The notes beneath the pieces are model-generated. The model was not told the origin of the DNA. It ran no database searches and saw only the letters and a program-made list of their open reading frames with translations. DNA of 64,000 nucleotides from Pseudomonadota bacterium (GTDB taxonomy: Bacteria; Pseudomonadota; Gammaproteobacteria; Xanthomonadales; Xanthomonadaceae). The stretch's first letter is position 1. Every line of letters starts with the position of its first letter. The position numbers and the translations under genes were made by a program. Positions 1 to 12,600 of the stretch are shown here, in pieces. Location: contig JAEZYE010000052.1 in NCBI GenBank assembly GCA_023419315.1, positions 195,936 to 259,935 of the forward strand, in the 5' to 3' direction.

Positions 1-212
1 GACAGGTGGTAGTCGCGCAACGGGCGGCCGGCATCGTTCAGTGCGCGGATGCGCTGCTGCGTGTGCTCGTAGCCGGACAGATCCGCGTGGATCGCTTCGT
101 CGGTGATGCGCGCGGCAGGTGGTGCCAGCGTCGTCTGCTGCGCCAGCGCGGCCGGCATGAGCGAAGCCAGGGCGAGCGCCAGGCCGAAGCGGGGGAAACG
201 GGCAGTCTTCAT
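1..212 (-). CDS. exported protein, N-terminal fragment (cut by window edge)
   Basis: Reading leftwards from an ATG at 212, the frame stays open to the window edge and gives 70 residues. It starts MKTARFPRFGLALALASLMP and continues to an Ala-Leu-Ala-Gln signal-peptidase I-like site near residue 25, so the product is probably exported. The mature part includes a segment LNDAGRPLRDYHLS. I recall similar N-termini in OmpA-family proteins of Xanthomonadaceae that sit next to DUF11 genes, but that is memory-based and weak. It follows the barrel gene by only 12 bases and has a GAGGAAG ribosome-binding site just ahead of the ATG, so it is the third gene of the same minus-strand operon. The remainder lies outside the window, so its fold and function cannot be decided here. 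Confidence 0.65.
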   Translation of the reverse strand, partial: MKTARFPRFGLALALASLMPAALAQQTTLAPPAARITDEAIHADLSGYEHTQQRIRALNDAGRPLRDYHL

Positions 213-224
213 GTTCAATCTTCC

Positions 225-3200
225 TCAGCGCACCGGATCGCGGTAGCGGACGTCGTCTTTGCGGAACAGGTCTTCGTCGAACTTGAAACGCAGGCGCACG
301 AACGCGCCCTGCTGCGTGTATTCGTAACCGGACAGGTCTTCGTCGCCGTCGAAGCCGGTGGCGTTGTAACCGACCGACAGCCACAGGTTCTGCCGCAGCA
401 GGCGGCCGACTTCGACGCCGAACGCATACTGGTTGGCGCCGTCCTGGCCGCGGAACGTCGAACCGAGCACACCGATGTCCCAATGCTCGGTGATGTCGTA
501 GACGATGCGTCCGGACAGCAGCACCGCGTTGAAGTCATCGTCGATGCGGCCGGTGTCGGCGTAGAAGAAGCTGTCCTGCTGCCACTTCGCGGCGATGCGT
601 CCGGTCAGCCACCACGGCCGCGACGGATGCCAGTCGGCGTGCGCGGACACGATGTGCGCGCGCGTGCGGATGTCCTGGCCGGTGTCCGACGCGAAGCCGG
701 TACCGTCCATGCCGCTTTCGTCCTTCTCCAGCTTGTACTCGTAGCGCGCAAGCGCGTTGATGCGGTTGGTGTCGGTGTCGCGGTACGCAACGCCGATCTG
801 GAACCGATCCTGCAGCACATCGCCACGCGCGTCGTACGCCGTGCGCAGCAGGTAGTTGCGGGCCAGCACCGTCCAGTCGCGGTTGAGCTTGCGCGCGGCG
901 AGGAACTGCAACAGCGTGGTGTTGTAGCCCTCGTCGGTCGGCGTGCCGGCGACATCGTCGGAGATGCGATGCTCCAGGCGGATGTTGCCGCGCCACAGCG
1001 GATTGGCGCTGTAGTCCAGGGCCACGCCCATGCCGGTCGAATCGCCGACGTTGCCGGAGATCACGTTCGTGTGTTCCAGCGACGTATCCAGCCGTACACC
1101 TTCGGCGACGTCCCAGCGGTTGCGCATGCCCGAGGCGGCCTGGATGTCGCGCCCGCTGATCGCATCGCGCAGGCGGTATTCGGAGAACAGCTGCGTGTCG
1201 CGCATGAAGCTGGTGTCGACGCCGATCGCCATCGTGTCGGCTTCCCGACCGTCCTGGGTCAGGCCGTTCACGCCGCTGATGCCGGTCTGGCGTTCGTAGC
1301 GGCCGTACAGGCGGCTGCGTTCGCGCAACTGGAAGTCGGCGCCCAGCGCCACGCGATTGCGATCTTCACCGTGGATGTCCTGCTCGACTTCGCCGCCCAG
1401 GCTCAGGCGATCACTGGCGCGATAGCCGACGCCGATACGCAGCATGTCCGACGACAGTTCGGTGCCGACCGGCAAGCCGCTGGCGACATCGTTGCTGGTG
1501 CCGTTGCTGATGATCGGCAGACCGGTCAGCGGATCCAGCGGCTGCTGGCCGTAACCGAGCGCACCGCCGCCGGAACCCGTCGCATAACCGCCGGACAGAC
1601 CGCCGATGTTGCCGTAGCCGCTGTTCGTCGCCCATGTGTAGTACGCGCCGACGGTCTCGCGGATAGCGCGATAGCCGAAGTCCAGCGTCAGCTTGTCGGT
1701 CGCCTTGATGCGGGTGCCGACGCTGCCGGATTCGCGCTCGCCGCCGTCCGGATTGCGGTCGTCGCTGCGCAGCGCTTCGGCATACAGCTCGAAGCGTTCG
1801 TTCAACCGGTAGCGCGTGGCCAGGCTGTATTCGCCGCGTCCGCCGTACAGCGGCGACGCCTGGTTGTTGAACTCCGGATCCGATTGGCCGGCGAACAGCT
1901 TCAGATCCAGCCGCTCGCCTGCGTGGCCCAGTTCGACGCGCCAGGCATCGCCTTCGACCAGCCCGCTCAATCCCTGCAGTGCCGGCGTGCCGTACTGGTT
2001 GATCGAATTGGTGTTGACTTCGCTGCGGGTGCGCGCGGCTTCGGCGACCAGCCAGGTGTTCTCGCCGAGTCGATAGCCGACGTTGGCGCTGCCCATTTCG
2101 AAGCTGGCGAACGGGTTGCGGTCATCGACATACGATCCGCCGATTTCGCCACGGCTTCCCACGCGCAGCTGCGCGTCGCCGCCGACCACCCAGAACTTCT
2201 CGGTGCCCTGATCCAGTTCGTAGGTGATGCGCAGCGATACCGGATTCAGATCGCCATCGAACGAGGGCAGGAAGCTGTTGAGCAGGATGCGGCCGGAGAA
2301 CGGCTCGAAGCTGTAGTCCACCAGGCGCGCCAGCGGACGCACCGAGACGATGCGCGAGGGCTGGTTGCGATCACGCACGACCACTTCCACGCGCTCGCTG
2401 CCTTCCAGCACGGCGTTGTTGCGCAGGCCGTACGGCCCGCTGCCGGCGGCGGCAAGTTCTTCGATCACCTGGCGCAGCGAATCCTCGATCGCGAACACGT
2501 TGCCGCGTACGCGTTCGTTTTCGAAATGCCAGCCCAGGCCGGTCGCGGTGCGGTTGTAGGTGCCGAGCACGCGTTGCGGCGCGCGCGAACCGAAGTCCAC
2601 GCCGGTCTGCGTGGCGATGCTGTCGCCGGTCTGGAAATCGCCGTACAGCAGGTAGCTGCGGTCACGGTCCACGCGTACGTACAGGCGCTCGGCCGAGCGC
2701 GCATCGAAACCGCGCAGCGAGGCATCGCCGTAGACCGGATAGAACTCTTCCGGCTGGATGTCGCGCAGCAGGCGCGCACGCACTTCCTTGTCCGAATCGT
2801 AGGCGGCGGTCAGCAGGTACTCGCCCTTGATGCGTCCCTTGACGAAGAACGCGGCGCGCGCGGCGCCGTTGGCCTTGCCGTTGTTGAACTGCTTTTCCCA
2901 GCGGCGGATTTCGCGTTCGAAACCATCGCCGCGCTGGCTTCCGTCTTCCAGCAGGTTGCCCTTGCGACGGAAGTTGATCACGCCTTCGATCAGGCCGGTG
3001 GCGATCAGCTCGCGCATTTCCGGCACGAAGCCGATCACGCCTTCGGCGCTCTCGCTGCCGGAGGTGATGCGCAGCAGCACATCCTGCGGATCGTGCGGCG
3101 CCAGCAGATCGAATTCGGCGCGGCCATCGCGCATCACCAGTTGCACGCCGGGCGTCACTTCATCGGCATCGAGGCGGCCCGGACCGAGTTCGTCGGTGCG

Positions 3201-3629
3201 CCCGTCCGCCAGCTTGATGCGACCGCCGGAATGCTCGATCGTCGCGAACGACTCGCCCCGCAGCGGCTTGCCTTCAGCATCGAACACCTGCACGACGATG
3301 TGCACCGGCGACTGTCCATCGGCGGGCACGCCATCGCGATCCACCTCCACGACGACGCGATCCACCCGCGCATTGACGCGGTAATCGACATTGCCCGGCT
3401 GCGCATGCAGCGCCTGCGATGCGCCGGACTGGCTCTGCGGCGACTGCGGGAACAAAGGCGTGGCCTGGCCGAGCACCGGCGTGAAGCGCTGATCACCGGA
3501 CACGTTCTGCGCCAGCGCGAGCGTCGGCAGCAGCGCCGCCGTCAACGCCAGGCTCAGCGGTTTGAAGACGAAAGGTTGCGGACGCATGGCGTTCCTGTTG
3601 CGTACGGCGTGACGGAGGAAGCGGCTCAC
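225..3629 (-). CDS. predicted outer-membrane beta-barrel protein, partner of DUF11 repeat protein
   Basis: This is a 1134-aa exported protein of no named family that I can assign. The first start is a GTG whose last two bases overlap the stop of the upstream giant gene (GTGA), with an ACGGAGG ribosome-binding site; an ATG at 3587 also has an AGGAAC site and begins MRPQPFVFKPLSLALTAALL, a clear signal peptide ending at ALAQ. Residues about 70-220 look like immunoglobulin-type beta modules (bacterial Big/invasin style). The remaining roughly 850 residues are alternating aromatic/polar strands with Gly/Asn/Asp turns, as in a large outer-membrane barrel, including a segment LYVRVDRDRSYLLYGDFQTG. 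Near the C-terminus GAFVRLRFKF resembles a beta-barrel targeting strand, but 14-16 charged residues follow it. Coupling to the repeat protein suggests it helps export or display it; that is inference. Confidence 0.75.
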   Translation of the reverse strand: MSRFLRHAVRNRNAMRPQPFVFKPLSLALTAALLPTLALAQNVSGDQRFTPVLGQATPLFPQSPQSQSGASQALHAQPGNVDYRVNARVDRVVVEVDRDGVPADGQSPVHIVVQVFDAEGKPLRGESFATIEHSGGRIKLADGRTDELGPGRLDADEVTPGVQLVMRDGRAEFDLLAPHDPQDVLLRITSGSESAEGVIGFVPEMRELIATGLIEGVINFRRKGNLLEDGSQRGDGFEREIRRWEKQFNNGKANGAARAAFFVKGRIKGEYLLTAAYDSDKEVRARLLRDIQPEEFYPVYGDASLRGFDARSAERLYVRVDRDRSYLLYGDFQTGDSIATQTGVDFGSRAPQRVLGTYNRTATGLGWHFENERVRGNVFAIEDSLRQVIEELAAAGSGPYGLRNNAVLEGSERVEVVVRDRNQPSRIVSVRPLARLVDYSFEPFSGRILLNSFLPSFDGDLNPVSLRITYELDQGTEKFWVVGGDAQLRVGSRGEIGGSYVDDRNPFASFEMGSANVGYRLGENTWLVAEAARTRSEVNTNSINQYGTPALQGLSGLVEGDAWRVELGHAGERLDLKLFAGQSDPEFNNQASPLYGGRGEYSLATRYRLNERFELYAEALRSDDRNPDGGERESGSVGTRIKATDKLTLDFGYRAIRETVGAYYTWATNSGYGNIGGLSGGYATGSGGGALGYGQQPLDPLTGLPIISNGTSNDVASGLPVGTELSSDMLRIGVGYRASDRLSLGGEVEQDIHGEDRNRVALGADFQLRERSRLYGRYERQTGISGVNGLTQDGREADTMAIGVDTSFMRDTQLFSEYRLRDAISGRDIQAASGMRNRWDVAEGVRLDTSLEHTNVISGNVGDSTGMGVALDYSANPLWRGNIRLEHRISDDVAGTPTDEGYNTTLLQFLAARKLNRDWTVLARNYLLRTAYDARGDVLQDRFQIGVAYRDTDTNRINALARYEYKLEKDESGMDGTGFASDTGQDIRTRAHIVSAHADWHPSRPWWLTGRIAAKWQQDSFFYADTGRIDDDFNAVLLSGRIVYDITEHWDIGVLGSTFRGQDGANQYAFGVEVGRLLRQNLWLSVGYNATGFDGDEDLSGYEYTQQGAFVRLRFKFDEDLFRKDDVRYRDPVR

Positions 3630-6600
3630 GGCTGCACCTCCGTCGCGTCATCGCGGCTGGGGCGCGGATCCACGATCGGCTTCTGGTCCGCCGAATCGGT
3701 GGCCTGCTGCGGACTGCGCAAAGGCTTGCTTTCGAAGCGCAGCGACGGTCGCCCGCTTTCGTTCTCGGGCGCGCGCACCTCGCCCTGCGTGCGGCGGGCC
3801 TTGACCTGCTCGATCACCGGGTTGGAGCAGCTGCCTTCGATGAAGTCGGCGCGATGCAGCTCACCGTTCTTCAGATCGATGAAGAGGCTGTCCGCATCGC
3901 CGAGGTTGCGGTTGCTGCTGGTGGTCAGGCGGGAGCCGACCGGCAACGTGGACGCATCGACCTTCAGCGTGTGGCTCTTCGGCGGCAGGCCGCAGTAGCT
4001 GTACTTGCCTTCGCTGTCGCTGATCAGCCAGGTGCCGTCCTCGAAGTACAGGCGCACGCCGGGAATGCCCAGTTCTTCGCTGTCCTGCACGTGGTTGACG
4101 TTGCAGTCCACGAAGATCTTGCCGAGCACGCAGCCTTCATCGGCAAACACGCCGCCGCTGATCACCACGCGGTACTCGGCGCGGTTGGACGGCACGACGC
4201 CGCCATTCGGATACGGCGCCTGCGTACCGGCATCCACGCAACCGCCGGTGATCGAGCAACCCCACGCCTGCGCGCGGTTGATGCCGTCGCCCTGCTGGCT
4301 GCCGACGCCGACGCGCACGCGGTAGCTCAGCGTCTTCTGCGCGCCGACCGCGAGCGAACCCACGTCGAACACCAGCGTCGGACCGGGCTTGCCACTCGGG
4401 TCGGCGATGCCCGCACCGTCCACGCGCGCCGTGCCGGCGATGAAAGTGAAGCCATGCGGCAGGCGATCGATCACGTTCACCGTGCCCAGCGCCGCGCCCG
4501 CGGTCTGGCGGATGGTGATCGTGTAGACCAGGCTGTCGCCGACTTCCACTGTCTTGCGATCACCGGTCTTGGTGATCACCAGGCCCGGCGCGATCTGCGG
4601 ATCCAGCGGGATGTGGTTGTGCACCGGCGCGGCGACCGCCGAACCCAGTTCGGTTTCCAGGTAATACGTGGTCGCGCTGCCGACCGGACCGGTCGGTGCG
4701 GTCGCATTGGTCTGCACCGGATAACCGACGCCCGGGGTCGAAGGCGGATTCAGCGGCGCGGTTTCGGCCGGAATCATCGACGACTGGAACGCGTAGCCGG
4801 CCGGCGGCGTCACTTCCATGCGGAAGCGGCACGACGCAGGTGCCGAAGGCGCCATCAGGAACTGGTAGAAGCCTTCGTTGCCGACGATCATCGACGCGGT
4901 CTGGCCGTCGACGGTGTAACCACCGCCCGCGACGTTGAGCAGATGCGTCGCCGGGGCGTAGGCCGGGCATGTACCAATCGGCGACAGGCTCACGCGCGAA
5001 CCCGGCACCGGGTTGCGGGTGACCGCGTCGTAGACCACGCCGCCCGGATTCAGCGGCAGGCTCTGCTGCGGCAGGTTCGCACCTGCGGCCAGCACCACCG
5101 CCAGCACCGTGTTGCCGTTTTCACTGCTGCGGCACGAACTGGCGGTGCCATCGCCGATCGCATCCTGCGTGCGGCAGGTCGCAACCGGCGCGGCGCGCGT
5201 TTCGCCGTTCACCGGCCAGCCCCAGATCACGCCGGCCTGCGGATCGCGGAAGCGGATCTGCAGCGGGATGCCCGGAATCTGATCAGTGATCGAATAGCTG
5301 CCGTCGGCGGCGGTGATCGCTTCGCCGACGATGCGGCCTTCGGCGTCCACCACTTCCACGCGCCAGTCGGCCAGGCGGCGGTCACCGCCATCGATCACGC
5401 CAAAGTCCTGGCCCTGATCGAACCACACCGTGCCGGACACCGACGCGGCCAACTGCACCGGCGTCGGCAGGCGGCAGGCGTTCTGGCTGATCGCCGGATC
5501 GCAGACCGGCAGGTCGCCGGGGTTGCCTTCAAAGTCCAGGCGCTCTTCCAGCGTCGGCCTGCGGAACTCGTTCTCGCCGCCGCCCGTCACGATCACCGCG
5601 TTGTTGATCGGCGTCCCGGTGGCGGCGCTCGCGGCCACGCGCACCTGCGCGATGATCGTGTCGGCCAGGGTGGCGCCGGCGGCGATCACCGTGCTGTTGC
5701 GGCAGCTGAAGCGGCCTTCGCCCGGGTTGCCCACGCAGATCCAGCCGTTGCCGCTGGGCGTGGCGGCCAGGGTGAGGCCCGCCGGCAGGATGTCGTCCAC
5801 CACGTATTCGCCCGCACTCGGCTGCTGGCCGAGGTTGCGCACGCGCACGGTGTAGGTGCCGATGTTGTTGACGGTGAACGTGGCCGGCGTCGCGGTCTTG
5901 CTCACCACCAGATCCGGCGAGTCACCGATTTCACCGAAGTTGTTCTCGATCGAATCGTTGCCCGGCAGCAGCACGATGCCGCTGATCGCCGAAGGCGTGG
6001 TGTCGACGCCGGTCGCGGTGCCACTGGCGACGCCATCAATCGTTCCCGCACGGGTGATGCCGTTGAGCGTGTGCGGCGGCTGTTGCGGCTCGGTCACGGT
6101 GTACGTGCCCGGGCGCAGGCCATCGAACCGGTAGCGGCCTTCGGCATCGGTCGTGACCGTGACGTTGACCGTCTCGCCCAGTTCATTGATGCCGGACAGC
6201 ACGACGTCGACCTGGGCGATGCCCGGCTCGTTGGCGTCGATGTTGCCGTTGTTGTTGGCGTCGTTGTAGACGCGGCCGCTGATCGAACCGGCGGGAATCT
6301 CGCCGAAATCATTGCCGGTGACATTTTCCCCGACGCCCAGAGTGACGTCGCTGATCACCGATGGCGCGGTGGTCGGCGGCGTGACGATGCCACCGCCGTT
6401 ACCGGCGACGGTGCGCCCATTGAGCGTGCCTTGCGGCTGGTCCGGCTCGGTGATCGTGTACGTGCCCGGCGGCAGTCCGGTGAACGCGTAGCTGCCATCG
6501 GGACCGGTGGTGGTTTCACGCGTCACGGTGGTGCCGGACAGATCCGTACCCTGCAGGCGGATGACCACGGCGTCGATGCCGGTCTCGCTGCTGTCGATCA

Positions 6601-9600
6601 CGCCGTCGTTGTCGAGATCGCGCCACACGCGGCCGCTGATCGAACTGTTCAACGGAATTTCACCGAACAGGTTCTCGACCGAGGCGTTGCCCGGCGTCAG
6701 CAGGTTGATGCTGACGATCCGGCTGGGCACATACGTGATCGCCGTACCCGCGCCCGATTGCACGCCATTGATGTTGCCCGGCACCGTCTGGCCATTGCTC
6801 GTGCCGGCCGGCTGTTCCGGTTCGATGAGGGTATAGAGGCCCGGGCGCAGGCCGGTGAATTCGAAACCGCCGTTGGCGTCGGTGGTCGTGCTGGCGTTGA
6901 CCAGCACGCCGGTGTCGTCCTCGCCGACGAGTTGAATCTCGACGCCCTCGATGCCGGTTTCGGCCGCACCGCTCTGCGCGCCATCGTTGTTGGCGTCGAA
7001 GAACACGCGACCCGACACCGAGACGCTCAGCGTTTCAGCGAAGTTGTTCTGCACCGAAGCGGCCGCCGCATTCAGCACGATGCCGGTGATCGCGCTCGGC
7101 GTGGTGGCGACGTTCGTTGCCGCGCCGCTGGTCACGCCGTCGATGGTGCCGGCGATCGTCGTGCCGTTGACCGTCGTCTGGCCACCGACCACGGGTTGCG
7201 CCTGCTGCTGCGTCACCGCGTAGGTGCCCGCCAGCAGATCATCGAAGCGGTAGTTGCCGTTCGCGTCGGTGAGCACGGCGACGACCACGTTGCCGAGCGC
7301 ATCGATCGTGCCGGCCGGCAGGCTGACGCTGACGCCGGCAATGCCGTTCTCGCCGGCGTCGCGCACGCCGTCGTTGTCCAGATCCAGCCAGACGTTGCCG
7401 GCGATGGAAGCGGCCTCTTCGCCGAAGTCGTTGTCCGTCGAGCCGGTGGCCGGCAGGTTGGTCACCGTGATCAGGTTGCTGGTGTGTTCCTGGCCATCGC
7501 CCAGCCCGGTCGGCTGCGTTTCGCGGATGCGGTACGACTGGCCGGCCACGGCGCCGCCGTAGCTGTACTCGCCATTGGCGTTCGTGGTCAGGGTGACCGG
7601 CGCCGGATCATCGCCATTGCCGAACACGCCGTCGACGCCCGCGCCTTCGATCACGACGGTCACGCCGGGCACGCCGATGTCGCCGGTGGCGTAGTCACCG
7701 TCATCGTTGCGATCCAGGTAGACCCGACCGCTGATGAGCGCATTGGCGAGTTCACCGAACAGGTAACCGCTGGCCTGCTGGCCTTCGCTGATGGCGATGC
7801 CGTCGATGACGTTGGCGGTGCTCGTGTTCCCCGGCGTGCTGGCATTGCCGGCCGTGTGGCGACCGTCGATGTAGCCGGCCGGTTGCGTCTGCGTGATCGT
7901 GTATCCGGTGCCGCCCGCGGGCGGCAGCAGATCGGTGAACGCGTAGGCGCCGAGGGCATCGGTCTGCACGGTGATATCGACCGGGTTCCCCGCGACATCC
8001 ATGCCGGTCAGGCGCAGGGTGACGCTGCCGATCGGATTTTCGCTCGCGTCGAACGCGCCGTTGTTGTTGTTCGCTGCGGTGGAGGAGAAATCCTCGTAGA
8101 CGAAGCCACTGATCGCGCCCAGCGTTTCGCCGAAATCCAGGCCGCTGCTGCCGCCCACCGGCAGGCTGGCGACATTGAGCACGTCGAGCGGCGTTTCGGC
8201 ACCGGACGCATAGCCGTCCGGTTGCGTCTCGGTGACGCGATAGCGCTGGCCGACAATCAGATTGGCGAACTGGTACTGGCCGCTGGCATCGGTGCGCACG
8301 ACGACCGGCGCCGGATCATCGCCGTTGCCGAACACGCCGTCGGCACCCGCGCCGGTCAGCGTCAGCTCGACGTCCTGCAGGCCGCCGTTCGGCTGCGAAT
8401 TGCGGGTGCCGGCGTCGGCGGCGTCGAAGTCGCCGTTGCGGTTGCGATCGAGATAGACGGTGCCTGAAATTCCGGCGATGGCGTCTTCGCCGAAGTTGAA
8501 GTTGACGCCGTCCTGGCCGGTGCCGAGATTGATGTCGCGGATGCGATCCGTGGTGGCTTCGTCGCCGCCGAAAGCGGAGACGGCTGTACAGGTCGCACAC
8601 GCCATGCCGCCGACGAGGCCGGGGTTCACCGCGGTCGCGCGGTTGCGGTAGTTGCCGGTCGGCAGTGCTTCGCGCAGCTGGTAGGTCTGCAGCGGGTCGA
8701 GGTCGTCGAAGCGGTACGCACCGGTGGCGTCCGTGGTGGCGAAGGTGAGCAGCGTGCCCGCCGCGTCCAGCAGTTCCACGCGCGCACCGGCGATGGCGGC
8801 ATCACCCGCGTTGCGCACGTTGTTGAAGTTGCCGTCGACGTAGACGAAGCCCGACAGCGAAGGGCGACGCACTTCCGGGAAGTCGTAGCGGACGCCGGTC
8901 TGGTTCGCCCCCACGGCGATGCCGGTGTAGGACGAATCCGGTGCGCCGGTGGCGTAGGCGCCGCCAAGCGAAGGCGCGCTGCCGCCGCTGGTGGGCGGCG
9001 CGATCGGGCCGTTGACGTAGCCCGTCGGCTGCACCTGCGTCAGCGTGTAGCCGCTGGCGTCGGACGGCGACAGATTATCGAAGCTGTAGCTGCCGTCGGT
9101 CGCAGTGACCACCGTGTGATCGACCGCATTGCCATAGGCGTCGGTGCCGGTCAGGCGCACGGTGACGCTGGTGATGCCCGGCTCGCCGGTCGCATCGTTG
9201 CGGATGCCGCCGTTGCCGGTGCTGCGATCGCGATCTTCGAACACGACGCCCTGGATCGTCGAACGCACGACCGCCAGCGGCACGTCGATGGTGTCGTTGC
9301 CGGGCACCAGATCGACCTGTTCGGTCGCGACCGCGGCATGGTTGGTGCTCGTACCGCCTGGCGGGTACGTGTCCCAGCGTGCGGGCACGATCACGCGCAC
9401 GCGGCCGGTGACAGTGACGTCGCCGAGGTTGCAGGTGATCTGGCGATCCGCGCGCGAGCACAGGCCCGAGCCTTCGGGCACTTCATCGCCGCCCGGATCC
9501 GGACCGACCTTCTGCCAGGTGATGTCACCGGTCACGATCACGCCCGCGGGCAGCGTGTCGGTCAGCACCGTGCCGGTGCCGTTCAACGGACTGCTGCCAC

Positions 9601-12600
9601 CGCGATCGCGCGACAGGCTCGCGCCCGGGCCGTGGTTGGTCGCCGTCATCACGTAGAAGAACGGCTCGCGCAACGACACCTGCGCCACCGAGGCCGGCAG
9701 CGCGACGTCGGGGCTGGCGCTCGGCAACGCGGTCACCATCGTCTTGGCCACGCCCATGTCGGCGCGCGCGCGGATCGTGGTGTCTTCGTCGGCGCGGTAC
9801 GACCCCGGACCGCTGGTGTTGGCTTCGGCCGCACTGGCTTCGGCCTCGTTGAACATGGTGTCGCCACCGGCGCCGGGCGGCGTCTCGTAGCGATAGCGCA
9901 GGTACAGCGTGCTCGTCGCGCCGTTGTTGACCACGCCAGGAACGTTGGTGGAGAAACCCACGCCCGGCATCAGGCAGTCCAGCGTCTGCGTTCCGTTGAT
10001 CACGGGATTGCTGCCGGCGACCACCGAGCAGACACCCGGATCAAACGTGCCGCCCGGCGTGGCCGAGGCACCGACGAAGCGCACCTGGCGATTGGCCGGC
10101 GGCGTCAGCGTGTCGGCGATGCGCACGTTGGTCGCCACCGACGGACCGGTGTTCTGCACCGTGATGCGGTAGGTGATGAAGTTGTTGTCCGGCACCATCG
10201 CGTCGAAGCCGAGCGGATCGATGCCGCCCGTGAACGGCGCACTGCTGTCACGGTCGATCTTGTTGGTGATGAGGTTGACCGAGCCCGGCGTGAACGTCAG
10301 CGTCGCGGTCTTGCTGTCGTCGGCCGCGGTGGCGGTGCTGTTGTAGTTGTAGCCGGTGCCCGGTGAATTGTCCGACGCCGGATCCGGCACGCCATCGTTG
10401 TTGAAATCGAAGAAGAAGTCCGCGACGTTGGTGAAGCTGCGGCCGGCGTTGCCGCTGCCGATGTTCGGGCGGATCACGACGTTGAGGCTCTGGCCGCTGT
10501 TGCGCGCCAGCGTCACCCGCGTGCACTGCACGGTGATGGTGTAATCCGCGCCGCCACCGGTGGCCGCGAACGAGTCGCCGCCGGCCGATGCGGTGCGCAC
10601 GATGCCATCGCCATGCGTGGCCGTGCACGTGCTGCCCGCCACGGTGCTGGCCATCGAGCGCAGCACGAAGCCGGCGTCACCCGCGGGCAGCGTGAAGACA
10701 TCGCGGAACACGACGTCCGGCGCGGCCGATGGGCCGTTGTTGCGGTAGGCGATCGAATACGTGGTGTCCACGCCGATCTGGCCGGTCGCCGGCGACACGG
10801 TCTTGCTGGCGGTCGTCACGTTGGTGACGCGCTGCACGCGCACCCAGTCCGAATCCTGGTTGTTGGCGGTGTTCACTTCGCCGACCGAACCGGCGTACCG
10901 CGATTCGATGCCCACGGTCGCGGTGTTGCACCAGGCGTCGGCAACGGTTTCGCCACCGCAGTTCGCCGACGCGCGGCCGATGCTGTCGAGCAGCCCGCGA
11001 TTGACGCGCACCTGCACCGACGCACTCGCACCGTTGGCGAGCGACTGCGCGCCGCTGCGGCAGACGACCGACGCGCCCGAAGCGGAGCAGCCGAAAATCG
11101 CGTCCGGCGTCGTGGTGATCGTCGTGCCTTGCGGCAGCGACCCGCTGGTGGCGATGTAGCCGGGAATCGTATCGTTGATGACGATGCCCGAAGTGGCATC
11201 GGGGCCGTGGTTGGTGACCGTCAGCGTGTAAGTGATGAAACCTTCGGTCTCGTCGAGCACACGGTCGCCGCTGGGCGTGGTCGCGGTCTTGGTGATCTGC
11301 AGATCGGCGCGTTCGTCACTGGTGCGCGCACCGATCCAGCCGCTGCAATCGTTGGCCGGGTTGTTGTCGAAATCGATCGCACCGGTGACCGGTTCCCCGG
11401 AGCCGCCGGAGCCACCGGTGCACGCGCGATTGGCCAGGCTGGCCGAAGCCGCGCGGGCGCGCGTGGTCAGCACCAGGTTCTGCGCATTGGCGTTCACCGC
11501 CAGCGCGCGGTCGAGCGTACAGGTGACCTGCTGCGGGGTGCCCGGCGTATAGACGTTCGGAACCGCCGCGCAGCTCCACTGCGTCGACGCTGCGCCGACG
11601 CCCATGAATTCCTCGCCCTCGGCCAGCGTGTCGGTGATCTGCACGTTGCTGGTCGCCACGCGCGGTCCGAGGTTGCGGACCTGCATGGTCGAGGTCATCA
11701 GGCCGATGTTGGGATCGGCGTCGCCCGGCTTCCAGATCGCGACCAGCGACGGCGTCTTGGTCTTGGATACCAGCGACAGATCCGCGCCGTCCGGCAACAC
11801 CGTGAAGGTGACCGACCCGGTGTTGTTGGCCGGCGCCGGATCCGGCGTGCTGCTCGTCACCGCCACCGTGTTGGTGACGTCGCCGCTGCTGTTCGCGCCG
11901 GTCGAGGGCACGGTCGCGGTGATGGTGAAGGTGGCGGTGTCACCCATCGCCAGCGTCGGCGTCTGGCAGCTGCGCACGCGGTTGTCGGTATCGGTGCTGC
12001 AGGTCCAGCCGGACGGCTGGTTGCCGGCGGTGATGACGAAGCCTTCCGGCATTTCATCGGCAAACGCGACGTTCTGCGCATCGCTCGGGCCGTCGTTGGT
12101 GACCGTCAGCGTGAAGGTCACCGGCTGTCCGGCGGTGGCCGGCTTCGGCGAGGCGTCCTTGCTGATGCGCACGTCCGCGCCATCGGTCACCGGCGTGATG
12201 ACCTGCGCGGTGTTGTTGCCCGGCACCGGATCAGCGGTCGGACCGGCTTCGACGTCGGCAGTGTTGACGATGTTGCCGGTGCCGATGTTGACCTTCGCGC
12301 GGAAACGGAAGGTCGCGGTCTGGCCGACGGCCAGCGCGGGACCGCTGTAGGTGGTGGTCAGCGAACCGCCGGCCACGCTCGGCGCCGACCAGTTGCTGCC
12401 GCTGAAGCTGCCGGCGACATACGTCACCGAACCCGGCAACGCATCGACCACGCGGAAGCCGGTCGAAGTGCTCGGGCCCAGGTTGCGCACGGTCAGGTCG
12501 TACGTCACTTCCGCACCGCCCATCACCGGCGACGGATTGGCGACCTTGGTCAATTCGAGATCGCCCGAATTGATCAGCGTCGTGCTCTCGTTCTTGTAGT

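Noticed and set aside
6..3998. 1330-codon plus-strand ORF across the left end
   Set aside because: Antisense to the barrel protein gene; rich in Arg, Ala, Val, Gln and His with no domain, typical of the complementary frame of GC3-rich genes.
3854..8467. 1537-codon plus-strand ORF inside the giant repeat gene
   Set aside because: Mirror of the DUF11/SdrD gene; His-, Asp- and Arg-rich periodicity follows the codon pattern of the real gene on the other strand.
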